Source: Fragilariopsis cylindrus CCMP1102
Lineage: Eukaryota; Bacillariophyta; Bacillariophyceae; Bacillariales; Bacillariaceae
Direction of reading: 5' to 3'
DNA: 20,448 nucleotides
Assembly (NCBI GenBank): GCA_900095095.1
Contig: FMBT01000711.1
Coordinates: 1-20,448, forward strand
Both the position numbers and the translations under genes were made by a program. The notes beneath the pieces are model-generated. The model was not told the origin of the DNA and searched no databases. It saw nothing but the letters and a program-made list of their open reading frames with translations. How positions within the stretch are numbered: the first letter of the stretch is position 1; each line of letters opens with the position of its first letter. This document shows, in pieces, positions 1-10,848 of the stretch.

Positions 1-595
1 TTGTCAAGGCGCCTACTATCAAAAAAGCCTTTAAAATTCCACGTCCTGGTATAGATGGTGCTGCCGATTCAAATCTTTATGAAGGAAAACGATTTGTATT
101 AACTGGTGTATTTCCAGAAATTGGTGGTGGTATTGGTCTTGATCAAGGTAAAACAAAAGTCAAAGCATTGGTTGAAAGTTTTGGTGGACGAGTTACTTCG
201 GCCGTCAGCGGTGTAACTGACTTTTTGATTGTCGGTCGAAATCCGTAAGTTTCGAACAGATGTTTGTGCTATACTGTAATTGTTGTCGTATCATTTTGTT
301 TGTACTGTCTGTATTGTACTGTATTGTAGCGTTGTCAATAGACTTAATCATGCACGCACGCACGCACACTCAATTGTTTACTTTTTCTTTTTTACGTACC
401 CCCTTTCCTTTGTCTCCTGCTTATAGAGGTGCATCGAAAGTCAGTAAGGCAATAAGTAAAGATGTACCACGAATTGATTTAAAATCGCTTGGCGAAAATA
501 TTTACAATACAATCCCATCGTTGGAACAGGCACCAACACCTGTTATTACTTCATTCAGTGCAGGGTATGAATCTGGGAGACTACTTCAATATTGA
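1..595 (+). CDS. BRCT-domain protein, C-terminal part (5' end outside window)
   Basis: The reading frame is open from base 3 and enters a BRCT domain of the RFC1/DNA-ligase type: LTGVF at about 99-113, FGGRVTSAVSGVTDFLIVGR at about 180-239, then NPGASKVSKA after the splice. BRCT domains bind phosphopeptides or DNA ends in replication and repair proteins, so a nuclear role is inferred. One intron is clear: donor GTAAGT at 245 and acceptor TATAG ending at 426 (182 nt). With it removed, the codon split after CC is completed as Pro and the frame stays open to TGA at 593-595. Without splicing the frame stops at once. About 55 residues follow the junction and end in SFSAGYESGRLLQY. No other domain is visible, so the family (RFC1-like, ligase-like or a lineage-specific BRCT protein) cannot be decided. 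This gene shows none of the frame breaks seen in most neighbours. Confidence 0.8.
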
Positions 596-1103
596 AACAG
601 TAATAATTCATAAATAACAATAGTATTTAATTATAGTAATGGCAAGACAATAGAAAAAAAGAAAAAACCTAACAATTTTTTTTACTCACACTTAAACATA
701 AAGGGAAACGATAACGAGCAACTTGCAACACCAGATTATGGTGGCGGCGGTGGTGATTGTTGTATCAGTATGATAAACGAGAACGTATAATAGTCCTATA
801 AGAAATATACATACATATAAACATATCAAGATCAAACTTAAACTTAAATGTAATGGAGTTCTTTTACTCACTATTGGCTTATTAATATAAGATGTATGTA
901 ATCCGGCTTGACTGACTATATTCCGATTTTTACTGCATATCGTTCCATAAAATTATCCAGTGAATAGATAGAGTGCACAAAGTTCTGAACGTTGACAAAT
1001 TTATGTTATTATTCAGTTCTAAAGATTAATTTAATTCACATTATACATATGTATATATATTATGATCTATACGTTGAAAATATTCCAAATGCTCCCAACT
1101 TTT
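596..1103. other. Convergent 3' spacer
   Basis: This AT-rich stretch lies between the ends of the BRCT gene (+) and the YeeE-like gene (-). It should hold both 3' untranslated regions. No open frame with coding character, RNA gene or repeat was recognised, apart from short GGC/GGT runs near 740-755. Confidence 0.5.
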
Positions 1104-2787
1104 TCAATCTATGATTCCAAGATTACCTTCCCAGATACGAGGCAAAGTAGATCCTGCAGCAAATGCTGGCCACCATTGATATAGTACCGTCGGGTATCCA
1201 TTAGCTGCAAGAAACAGTGCAGGTCCTACAGGGGTACACGTTTCAAGGAATAAAAAGAAGAAATACCATATTGATGAGCGGCGAGGTACAAAACAAAACG
1301 AGAAATAATGGATCAACGACCATTTAAATACTAACCTGGACACAATCCACCTATACCCCATCCAAGACCGAATAGCAATGCACCAAATACAAGCTTAGAA
1401 TCAATTGTTCTATTTGTTGGTACATTGAATTTGCCTCCTTGGTCTTGCGATAAAGGGCAATAAATCCAGTACAATCTTTCTGTTCGTGCCGATCGAATAA
1501 ATTTGATACATGAAAAATATAAATAAATGAGTGAAATAAGTTATGCATCATATCTGCAAAGTTTGATTGGTACATACAAAACACACACACACAACAAACT
1601 ATCATTCAATGTACACCTACCATCATTAAACTATATCCAGGTACAATTCATAACTTATCAAGCTAACGAGTAATCCACCACCCATCACGAATAAAGAATA
1701 GGATCCCATGTACCACGAGCGAAACCTCTCATATCTAAAAACCCAACGATGTGTTTATTTTCTATCATTCCACTTCTCGCAAGTCCAACGGAAAATAATA
1801 CTGCAGAACAAATTGGCTGGAATTTTTTGATATTGGATCCTTAAATTTCTTTCGAAACAAGATTTATCTTTATTTTTACTATTATTACTGGTAGTAGTTT
1901 GGTGACGACATAAAGGTATCATAATACGCTACAACTGATGCTACTATACATGATGCGGTAAGAATATACCCACCATCCTTGACGTATCTGTTGGATACAA
2001 ATCTGGTAACGAATCCTTCGTCGTACGGAGACAGGATGCAAGGAAACAATCTGGACCACAAATACTCGAAGTTAAGGCACCGGTCATCATAAATGTAACA
2101 ACGGCAACAAGAGATCGAAAACTTCGACGTGCAAGGCCACATATACCATGACCCGAAGTGCATCCGTTACCAAGCTTTTATGATTTCAAAAAAAAGAGAA
2201 TGAGATGGATTATTGTAGAATATGAGTGTGAGTGTAAGTGAGTCGTTGTTCTATGATTAAATCGAATTCCGATTTGCTTGTTTGCTTTGCTTTTCCTTAT
2301 TGCTGTATCTAAATTGATCTTACCGTTGTTCCGAAACCAACAAGGAATCCTGAAAAGCAAAACCAAACGTAGACACTACCGGACTGTGTATTGTTTCTGC
2401 AGTAATTAGATACTTTGGAAATATTTCATATAGATAATGGATGTCAATAAAAAGGATGACAGGAATGGTAGTTTCCATTTTTGAGATGAGAGGATTCAAA
2501 TAAGATTTGTTTCGGTGTTTGAATAAGTGACTTAGCGATACCTGATGCACCAAGGATTCACCATTCCCAAGAGGAGTGTTCCTGCAGAAAGGCCTGTAAT
2601 AAATTGATGTTAATTTATTTTATTGTGTTCGTACGAGATTGAGAATAGTTAGCGAGTAGAGTGAGTCGAGTCGATTCAACAAAACAAAACAAAACACAAA
2701 ACCTACAATTCACCATCCTATCCAATCCAAATAAATAAGCAACTTACCAATCAACAACCCTCCAGCTAAACCCGATAAAATAGACAT
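1104..2787 (-). CDS. YeeE/YedE family sulphur-transporter-like membrane protein, six exons, frame-disrupted
   Basis: The product is a multi-span membrane protein of the YeeE/YedE family, which in bacteria takes up thiosulphate or related sulphur species. The N-terminal half shows ILGASGI, then GFLVGFGTT spliced to [19 protein letters not shown]. The C-terminal half shows [30 protein letters not shown], then [17 protein letters not shown] spliced to [11 protein letters not shown]. Each half carries a Cys-containing hallmark motif. Exons on the minus strand: 2787-2748, 2593-2324, 2174-1889, about 1839-1621, about 1479-1336 and 1225-1104; the third acceptor is the least certain. The start is ATG at 2787, giving a hydrophobic glycine-rich first exon. 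At least eight one-base frame breaks occur, at runs near 2561, 2557, 2478, 2419, 2353, 1991, 1693 and 1645. Adding one base at each restores family motifs, so the gene is probably intact in the organism. The substrate in a eukaryote is not known from the sequence. Confidence 0.82.
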
Positions 2788-3374
2788 TTATTTTAGTAGA
2801 CGATTGATTGATATATATTTTTTCTCTTCTCTAACTTTTTATGTAATAAACTGTTGTTCTCTGTCGAGTTCTAATAGCGCTGTCTCGTTATGGTCTTGAA
2901 GTAATTATACGGTATCTCATTTCTCGTTTACTGTCGTTAAATGAAGACCGCGCACTTTCAATGAAATAAAATAAAGAAGAATACTGAGCAAACAAAAGTA
3001 CGAATGAAATATGTTCAATGTGTGACTGCATACCTAATGCACGACAGTTGATCCCTAAAATCACCGAAACAAGACAGATCAATCATCTAGATTCGTATGA
3101 ACGCAATAACGATGAAAAGAACCTTATTCTTAAGAGAATGGAAAAGTAGTTATCAACCGAAGATTGGATGGACATATTATATATGTTCATCAGTACCGGT
3201 TCAATAAACTCAGTCTACTAAACCATTAAATTTAATTAACACAACTATTAACCCAACGCATATGCTCGTCATAAAATATTATATGGCCTAACATATATCT
3301 ATATATCTTTACGTATTCCTGAATAAACTATTTCTCTCTTTCGATTCATTCAACTGGATTCAACTTTTGTATTA
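2788..3374. other. Spacer between two minus-strand genes
   Basis: This holds the promoter and 5' untranslated region of the YeeE-like gene and the 3' end of the CTL gene. It is AT-rich, with no coding frame supported by conservation and no recognised element. Confidence 0.45.
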
Positions 3375-5697
3375 TTAGAATCCACAATCTTGGGGGTACG
3401 CTTTTCTCCATGCTTGAATCAGATCGTGGGATAGTTGAGGATCGTGATTTATTCGCAATTGATTCGGTGATTCAGCGAAACAAACTACTACCGTATTTAC
3501 AGCACTTGTAACAACCCGAATAAGATCTCACAACTAGCTCCTCCCAATATCAATCCTAAGAAAAATGCAGGTAGAGCATACAATGGTCCTAAAAAGACTA
3601 GACCTAATAGTACACCGACAAGACCTGTGATAAGTCCAATTAGTGATGACATCATTAACAATGATCGAGCAACAAGATGATCATTGATGATAACGGACCA
3701 ACCCCGTGCCTTGAATAGCGTCGTAACTTCCTTACCCGCCGTCCAGTAGTCGTAACCGTATAGTCCTTAAAATGGCAGTAAATAAATAAACAAAATCATG
3801 GTAAGTTTTATCCAAGTGATACATACTCTATTTCACATACAACAAACAGATAAAATGCAAGTTTCATTTAGTATTGCATAGAATCAAGTGATCAACACTC
3901 ACCAACATATACAAATGCCCAAGTATTGATAAATTCCAGGAGGTATTCTAAAGTATCGACAAGATATTGTAATAAACAAAAAATGAAGTCGGTTGCCTCT
4001 ATACTACGTTGCTGCCGTCGTTGATCTCGTTGTTGTCGTCGTCCGCACCGAACGATGAATTGTACTACTTGTAATACACTAACCAATAGACTACCAAAAC
4101 AAATACTTCCGAAACTATATACGCAGCTTCGGTACCAGGAATCATAGATAGCACGACTACATCCACAGCAACTAAAACTAAAGCATCCACTACTACCATT
4201 ACCCCTAGAAGAATCCGATCGAGCATCTTCTGGATCAAACCACCACGTTCCAACTACACCAGCAATAGTGGTATGTAAAATATTCTTCAATACCTGCCCG
4301 GACCAAAAGAAACTCAATAGCATACCGATTGCAATAAATTTCCCTCGTGTCGATACATGACAGACGTCGTCGTCGTCGTCGTCGTCGTTATTATTGTTGT
4401 TACTACTGTTTGTACTGGTACTGGTACAATCATAGACCCAAGAGGGTGAAAATATTACAAGTTCTGTCACTGCACAAAACCATAGAAAGGTCCATATGTA
4501 TGCTTTCACGGTGTATAGATATGCCAATAACCATAATCCATGATTGTCTTTAATTGCCGATAATGCAATTTTTAAATTAGCAGTCGCAAATGGTATTCTA
4601 TGCCAAACATGACAGGCATAATAGATACCAACTATAGACATGACCAGACTAAATATGGCCACGGGAATGTTTAGAATAACTAATGAACCAACGAATGTCA
4701 TCAAGAACATAAGTGGTGAGACAATTAAACTAATTTGAATCAACATGGGTGCGAGTGCACCCAACAGAACATTTATAGAATAGATACCACAGCAATAACG
4801 GATCCAATCATAGAAAGTAGGAACCAAATCATGCTTCGATCATACCACCTTCGCCGTGTTATTATCATCATCATCATCGCTATTCGAGGGTATCCAGTCG
4901 GATCTTTATAATGATTTTTTTTAGTTAAAAAATGAAGAGTTCCATGTTTGTGTGAGATAAATGTTAAATAGACGACGTTCACCAAGATAAAATAGAACAT
5001 TTAAGACTAATATAACAAAACATACCCTTGTTTGATCATATTATGGATTCCAATAATTGATATTGTTAGAACGACATTGAATTGTAACAGAAAAAGAAAT
5101 CCCCAAAACCAATCACGAAAAGACTTTTGTTGTTGTGCTGATCTACTGCAGATGATCCCATCCACTTTCATCAATAATGATAACATCATCATTATCATTA
5201 TCATTGCTATTATTCTATCTGTTTTTAGGTATATATAACGTTATATGTGTTGTTATTTTGGACAACAAAGAAGGAATAAGATGTATAAAAAAGTCATTAA
5301 TAAAGTTACGTTATTTTTGTTGTTGATGATGAGAGAAAATGTAAAGCATCACCAAACCAAACCAAAAAACACCAAAACCAAAATAATCCAGTATTAATTT
5401 ATTTACTTTAAATCGTACGTACCTGGTTGACCACCTACTTCCAAAGCAATCGATGGTAGTGCCGTTATTGGTGTTGTTGTTGTTGTTGTCAATGGCAAAA
5501 GAGGTTCCTGTAATGAATTGTGTATTTCATCATCATCTGTGATAGCAACATCAACAGCATCATCATCATCGTCGTCGTTCTTACTGCTACTTCTCTGATC
5601 CTACTGCTCCTACTGATACTCGTCGCGCTGGTGCAGTTGCAGTTGCGAATGATGATGATGATGTCGCCATATCAGATGTTTCGGCTGGACCACTCAT
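3375..5697 (-). CDS. Choline-transporter-like protein (CTL/SLC44, Pns1 family), four exons
   Basis: This is a polytopic plasma-membrane or organelle protein of the CTL family, which moves choline or related solutes. Exons on the minus strand: 5697-5423 (starts MSGPAETSDM, a hydrophilic, acidic, Thr-rich N-terminus), 5218-5026 (FRDWFWGFLFLL, first membrane span), 4903-3903 and 3765-3375. Exon 3 is open for 311 codons with several spans and the family signatures LLSFFWSGQVLKNI, WWFDPE and SICFGSLL. Exon 4 carries GYDYWTAGKEVTTLFKARGW, a double-glycine membrane segment and the typical C-terminus with CFAESP and the ending YPQDCGF. Donors are GTACGT, GTATGT and GTGAGT. Length is about 620 residues, within the family range. 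Breaks: a frame shift in exon 1, one near 5213, an in-frame TGA at 4840-4842 and one base missing near 3519. Without the last, the protein would stop early at 3497. An Asp/Asn run sits in the large loop near 4365-4400. Confidence 0.88.
4365..4389. repeat. CGT/GTC trinucleotide run encoding poly-Asp in the CTL loop
   Basis: Eight CGT units followed by TTA/TTG units encode an Asp then Asn tract on the minus strand, in the hydrophilic loop before STRGKFIAIGM. It is probably length-variable. Confidence 0.7.
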
Positions 5698-6437
5698 TTT
5701 GTTTTTGATTTCAGTTGTTTTGTTATATTATGACTGGTTTGTTTTAAGGATAGATAACGTTACTACACTTATTTAGTTTAGTCCTCGCTGATTTTTATTG
5801 TGTTATTCTTGCCTTGTTCTGTATTTTTGTTTTGTTTCGCTACGTGAAGTACTAGTAAGTTACTGATTTCTTCCTCTCTTTGTTGTGTTCTGATCTTCAG
5901 ATTCAAAGATGTTTGATGCATGCTTCGACCTATTTTTTAGTCGTGTTTCATGTTTTTTCTGCATACTTAGCGCGAGATGTGTCGTGAGGAATTTTCACAC
6001 GATAAAAGCGTGGAGAACCCTTAAATCGGGTTAAAGTCACAAGTTTCCCTCATCCTCCTTTTGAAATCTTTTTAATAACGTCCAAAATTTTGAAACGATA
6101 GCGCGTGCGAAACAAGCGTTGCGCGGAGGAAGTACTGTAGCTGTTTCCGGGAGAATTTGTTCCAGCCCAAAGAAATCATAGGAGTCTTCGCGTTATGAAA
6201 ATTATATACATCATTACAGCATACAATTGTTGTGTCTAGAAAGAACGACGACAACACGTCGAGCAAAACAAACGAGAAGAAGAAGAAGAAAGAGAGCAAT
6301 CCAGACTATTGAGGGCGTCATGGTTAGAATAAGTCGTCAAAATTGTGATTGTTTTGTATTCATAGAATAAATAAATCAGAATTTTGAATTGAATTGAATT
6401 GACTGACTTGACTGACTTGAATTGAAAATCAGAAATC
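5698..6437. promoter_or_regulatory. Divergent upstream region of the CTL gene (-) and the P-loop gene (+)
   Basis: About 740 bases separate two start codons pointing away from each other, so both promoters must lie here. Visible features are GC-rich words near 5970 and 6100-6130 (with GCGCG) and a GAATT/GACTT microsatellite just before the plus-strand start. No TATA box or named operator can be assigned with confidence. Confidence 0.45.
6386..6425. repeat. GAATT and TGACTTGACTGACT microsatellite
   Basis: Three GAATT units (6386-6400) are followed by two GACTGACTTG units and another GAATT. The run ends about 12 bases before the proposed ATG of the P-loop gene, so it would lie in the 5' untranslated region. 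Confidence 0.7.
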
Positions 6438-7429
6438 ATGATTCAACAAGAAAAGTGATAGCTGAAAATCTGAAAAGGCTGAAGACGAGCAAAGGAGCAG
6501 GAGGATCAATAGTAGGAAGAGGAGGAGAAGGTACACGTAGTGATGATGGTGCTGGTATATCAATCAAATTAGTATTGATCGTTTCTTTATTTTGTTTATA
6601 TAATGTTACGAATGAAAGAATATCCATGAAAGGGATATCAATGTCGTCAACGACCAATACCAACATCAGTAACATTATTGATTTTACATATAATTATACA
6701 ACTGCTGCTGCTTTTTCTAATCCGGTAGATAAAAACAACAACATAACCTTACGTGATTCGTCATTGTTGCGTGATCCCACTACCATGAATCAAGATCAAC
6801 CTATCCCCGCTGCATTTGTGTACACCAAGGAACTCTACAACACTAGACAGAATATCTTTCGAAATAGTACCAACAGCAGCACTATAGTCATGAACCCAGA
6901 GGTCTATGGGCAGTTGACAAACCGGATCTTCCGAATAAAACAAGCAAGAAAACTCCTACTGATTATGATCAATTCGCACCCATGTGCCGGTAAAAGTTTT
7001 TTCATACACAATCACACTAAAAAATTCATGGGATGTAACTTATTCGATCATGATTGGATCCCCCGTAAAAAATTTCAGGGAAGAAAAGACAGTTCGTACC
7101 TAATGAAAATTCACCAGGTCAATGTAATTAAAGGAATAGCGACAAACAATACTGCGCTATTTGGAAGTAGCATCCGGTCAGCCAACTCGTCAAGGTATGA
7201 TGATGTTATATATATTTACGTGATCCCACCACTGACAATAGTAGAGCGAAATGTCAAGGGCCGCCTAGAAGAGGGAAAGAGAAGAGATAAATGGTCTAAA
7301 TTAGATGAGGTGATCAAAAGAAGACAACAATCATTATTGTTGGCAATAAAGGATAAGGTGCTTGTGGAACCGTTATTTGCAACATTTCAGGAGGGATTGG
7401 AATTTTGTATCAACACGTACAACATGTAA
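6438..7429 (+). CDS. Predicted membrane-anchored P-loop nucleotide-binding protein, kinase-like
   Basis: The frame is open from 6422, but its upstream end has no ATG. The ATG at 6438 (MIQQE...) enters this frame if one A is added to the run at 6451-6454, so 6438 is the likely start. A basic N-terminus precedes one hydrophobic span (IKLVLIVSLFCLYNV, near residues 45-60) and then an Asn/Thr-rich stretch with several N-glycosylation sequons (NTNIS, NYT, NNIT, NSTNSS), as expected of a type II membrane protein. After LLLIMINSHPCAGKSFF, a P-loop-like turn ending in AGKS, comes GCNLFDHDWI. A later segment with IYIYVIPPL, RLEEGKRRDKW and IKRRQQ resembles the lid of small nucleotide kinases. The Walker A motif lacks its first Gly, so ATP binding is inferred. 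The stop is TAA at 7427. The next coding block starts in the same frame only a few codons on, so the two may be one gene. Confidence 0.6.
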
Positions 7430-7436
7430 CGACAAC

Positions 7437-7471
7437 GATGTTGTTGCTGCTGCTGTTGCTGCTGCTGCTTC
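7437..7471. repeat. TTG/CTG trinucleotide run between two coding blocks
   Basis: Eleven TTG or CTG codons follow an ATG at 7438. In that frame they encode a poly-Leu leader; in the frame of the neighbouring coding blocks they read poly-Cys. The run also falls inside the candidate 93-nt intron 7426-7518. Confidence 0.65.
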
Positions 7472-8313
7472 TATTCCCAAAACGAACAGAAAGAAACATC
7501 CTGGCGAGGATTCTTGAGATCAGCATCGGTATCTGCACTTACTTTATTTCGACTGCCCTCCTCGGAATGGCTCGAAGACATTGATACGGACTCTCCCTCA
7601 TTTGGGTGTAATGCAAAGAAATGTGCCTTCCTTTCCAGAACAAGCGTACGTGGTGATAATAATAGTAGTAGTAGTAGTAGTAACGATCTAGACCGTGACC
7701 ATTATGGATACCTTGTGTCGAAACTGTTAAACTTCGATAGTGCCGAACGCACATTTGCGCTAGAGCAAGAACTTTCGGAAACGTTTGCTGTGAAGCATGC
7801 CCTGCTTGCAAATCCGCTCACCTTCGGCATAGGGAAACGAATACAAGTGGATGACAGTATCGTTGTCCAGCCGATCAAACTCTATTCGAAGGACAGTTTC
7901 TTATTCAAGTGCACTTCCAGGAAGTACAAGAAAAAAGCATTCCAATTCCATTCGGCCTTGTAGATCCTAAAGTGTTCAAAGAACGATTGCGATCGGATCT
8001 TTACAAAACGACGGAGATGATGATGATGGATTCTAACCATTCACAGTGCTTGGCAAAAGATTTCCAGCTGGTGATTCATTCAATCACCGGAAGCATCGTT
8101 CATATTGACATTGACCGGTGCTTTCAGATTTTCATACCACCACGGAATCAGACAAATATTACGAATTGCATGCAAAGGCTTGATAACGTTACCGAAAGTA
8201 TGATAGCTAGGAAGAAATACTTGTGCACGATAGATAGTGCTGGATCTAATAACCAGAACAAAACGGTTACTATGACAAAATTAAAACGACAAAAAAGGAA
8301 AGAGGAGAGATAG
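7438..8313 (+). CDS. Unknown protein or C-terminal domain of the preceding gene
   Basis: The family was not recognised. The frame is open from the TAA at 7427 to 7963 and contains FGCNAKKCAFLSRT, DHYGYLVSKLLNFDSAERTF, ALEQELSETFAVKHALLANP and a Ser run. At 7907-7908 one missing A shifts the frame: adding it gives FKVHFQEVQEKS and continues through FGLVDPKVF, DFQLVIHSITG and HIDIDRCFQIF to TAG at 8311-8313. The start is unresolved. Either ATG at 7438 gives a poly-Leu signal peptide, which needs a net frame change, or the block is joined to the P-loop gene by splicing 7426-7518 (GTAACG...TTGAG, 93 nt), which puts both in one frame. No in-frame Met exists in the first 130 codons, which favours joining or a missed start. 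The last 30 residues are basic. Confidence 0.55.
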
Positions 8314-9428
8314 GAGACACAACAAAAAACAGAAGACGCGGGACGACCTCTTAAAATGATAGATATGATAGATATGGCTAGGAATCGCGGGAATTAACAA
8401 AGGTGTTCGCAATCTGTGCATGCTACCACTAGTGGTGTGTTTTGTTGCTGTTTTGAGAATGTTGTCGGTGCGGTTTGGTATTATTTTTAAAGTTAGTTTT
8501 GGATGATGGATTTATCTCGAACTTTTGCTGTGGTCTTCGGATTTGAGACATTGAAAAGGGTGGGAGTATGTTAACCTTCAATAGAGCCTAATTATTGAGG
8601 AAAGTGCACGGAAAAGGAAGATTGGTAGCCTCCGGCGGAAATCATAAGTTGCGTGCGAGTGGCTGTGTTCTGTATTGCTTCGTCTCTCGATCCCTCTCTT
8701 TATCTCTTATGGTTGGTCACAGTTCAGTGATTGTATGAAACAATTAGCTCAGAGCGGTTTTTGATTGTGGACCAAGACTATCAGTGAGAGGGGGAGAAGC
8801 AACGGAAGAATAACAGCAGCAGCAACAAAGTATTGTACTACAATCCGTGATCAATATTTCTATGAGAGTACTTATGGATTCCATGTAACAATCGGCTATG
8901 AGAGAACAACAGCAGCAGCAGTAAAGCACTGTACTTTAATCCGTGATTGATATTTCTATGAGAGTACCTATGGATTCTATGGAACAATCGGCCTATGAGC
9001 GCAAGCTTATTAAACAATTTCCTATTTCTTTATCTTATAAGAAACTGGCGTGTGTGCTGACCTTGGGTTGTCCACATCATCATCGTCGTCGACGTTGAAA
9101 TGTGCATCTACTAAACAACACCCGTCGTGAAAGCGAAAAGGTATTCAAATCTTCATAAGAAATGCAACACCAAGATTCAATTACCGGTGATGAAACGTAC
9201 AATCCTTTTTTTACTACTACGATGCACGCTCATATGCCTCTGAAAGTACTATCGTTGCTACTGCCGAGTGGTGAAGGCGAGAGATTCGAATTAAATCAAG
9301 ACACACATACTCTTGCACATATTGTACGGAGCATATGTTGGAGTTCCTCGCCGTGCAGATTCGAGTGGTAATTGTCTGTCGATGCGATTTAAATCTTACT
9401 GGACTTTTTTTTTCCTTCATTATTATTA
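8314..9428. other. Spacer with a tandem duplication, no supported gene
   Basis: This lies between the end of the plus-strand block and the end of a minus-strand gene. Apart from the 96-bp duplication at 8813-8999, there are only short frames on both strands without recognisable motifs. A short plus-strand frame at 9162-9371 shows no domain and was not called. Confidence 0.45.
8813..8999. repeat. 96-bp tandem duplication, two diverged copies
   Basis: Copy 1 runs from about 8813 to 8904 and copy 2 from about 8907 to 8999. Each starts with an ACAGCAGCAGCA run, then AATCCGTGAT, ATATTTCTATGAGAGTAC, TATGGATTC and ACAATCGGC. The AATCCGTGA words start at 8842 and 8938, a period of 96, which is a multiple of three. 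In the plus frame the unit reads IRD.YFYESTYGF, but copy 2 has a TGA in the middle, so translation is doubtful. Confidence 0.85.
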
Positions 9429-10848
9429 TTATTTGATTTCAATCATATACTCTCGAAATGTAGAATCGGATAGATCATTTTCAACACTATGTACCGCCGT
9501 GGGATACTTGGTTTCCCATTTTTTATTTTTTAATATTATTATTACTTTTGTCGTTCTCGGACCATCGTCCTCTTCTTCTTCTACTTTTTGTGCTTCTTCC
9601 AATTCAAAGCCACCGTTGGCAATGGGGGACCATATAACTTCTCCCGACTGTCGTTCCATTACACCACGTATTCAGTATTATTATTCATACCTGTAGTTAC
9701 GTGTATATGTATCATTATCGCCTGTTTGTTCCTTATCTTCCTACTACGATTTCGTGTTCGTCGTCGTTGTGTTGTTGTTGTTTGTGTTGTTACAGTCACG
9801 TGCTGGTGTTGTTGTTGCTGGTTTGTAATACGCAATTTTCCATACTGTAAAATACAAAGGCATACGGAGGACATGATGATGCAGATCATGAAACGATTTC
9901 CTCCTCCGGGACGTATCGAAAAATCCCATAATCGACAATAGTCATTTTCAAATACCATATGATACCAACATGCGTAGTGTAAACAGCTCGTGACATCATG
10001 TTGGCAACTTCTTGTTTGGTGTGCTTCGGTGTATGATAACCATCATCATTTTTGCCCAGTAGTTCAAAAATAATTTCACGAGAATAATACATCCACTTGT
10101 GTTCATACTTCTTCCCATCCTCCTGTTTGTTCTTGTTCTTGTTCTTGTTGCTGCTGGTTAGTTATGTATTATTGTTATTGTTATTCGAGTAAGAAGGAGA
10201 AGAAGAAGATGGTGGTGGATATTCTTCATCAATAATATTCGATATGACTGTTCTCGTTCTCGTTTTTGTTTTTGTGATTGTCATTATCGTCGGGCGTATT
10301 AATTCACCAGGATAATAGAAAACGGGTGCTGGTGTTGGTATTGTTGGTGTGGACTCTGCTGCTTCGAATTCACCATCGTCGTCTATGATCGCTGCTGCTG
10401 CTACTTCTGCTTCATCTGCTACGCGCCAACGAACAGTCGGATGGATACAAATCTCAGGAACATATGCATTATTGCCATTGCCATATTCAATTTCATATTG
10501 TTGTGTTGTAGATGTTGTTGGTAGATAAAACGATGACGACGATGATGACGATGATGATGATGATGGACGTGGTTGTTGTTGTTCCACAAAATAAAAACAC
10601 TCCTCTTCCGACACACGAAGGCGAGGATTCTCGTGCAACAGTCGTCGTTGGCGTTGAAGTTGACCACCTTGTCTTGAGAAATCATTAGCATTAGAGCATA
10701 ATAATGATGACATTCCACATCCAAAATTCTTTCCAATCGGTTGAGATTTGAACGCTTTGTTCTCCTCTGTTTGAGGTCTACTTGTACTTGTAGTCAATCT
10801 GATGATTTTGTTATGGCCTACCTCTATTGATCCAGATTCGAAATCCAC
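9429..10848 (-). CDS. Unknown low-complexity protein, frame-disrupted
   Basis: The family was not recognised. The minus frame from 10848 (GTG; no clear ATG upstream) is open for 228 codons. It is hydrophilic, with a Ser tract after EQQQPRP, acidic and Pro-rich patches, and Ser and Asn tracts before TAA at 10162. The same frame resumes after this single stop with a Lys/Asn stretch and then WMYYSREIIFELLGKNDDGY, HTPKHTKQEVANMMSRAV and a hydrophobic GIIWYLKM. A one-base shift leads into FHDLHHHVLRMPLYFTVWKI near 9800-9880. A possible intron (GTAGTAG to CTACAG, about 9690-9765) precedes a last acidic block with SGEVIWSPIANGGFELEEAQ, ending at 9429. The conserved-looking patches, all on one strand and in order, suggest one gene with several missing bases. 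Two separate genes or a decayed gene are possible. Confidence 0.5.

Noticed and set aside
2888..3082. Short minus-strand frame in the spacer upstream of the YeeE-like gene
   Set aside because: There is no motif and no splice-compatible link to the first YeeE exon, whose ATG at 2787 gives a good family N-terminus.
8765..8950. Plus-strand frame across the 96-bp duplication
   Set aside because: The frame ends inside the second copy, uses CAG-type repeats and has no recognisable motif. Its openness follows from the duplication.
9588..9941. Plus-strand frame with a hydrophobic, Cys/Val-rich stretch
   Set aside because: It is opposite acidic and Thr/Asn-rich minus-strand islands that look more like protein. 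The hydrophobic run derives from GTT/GTC repeats.
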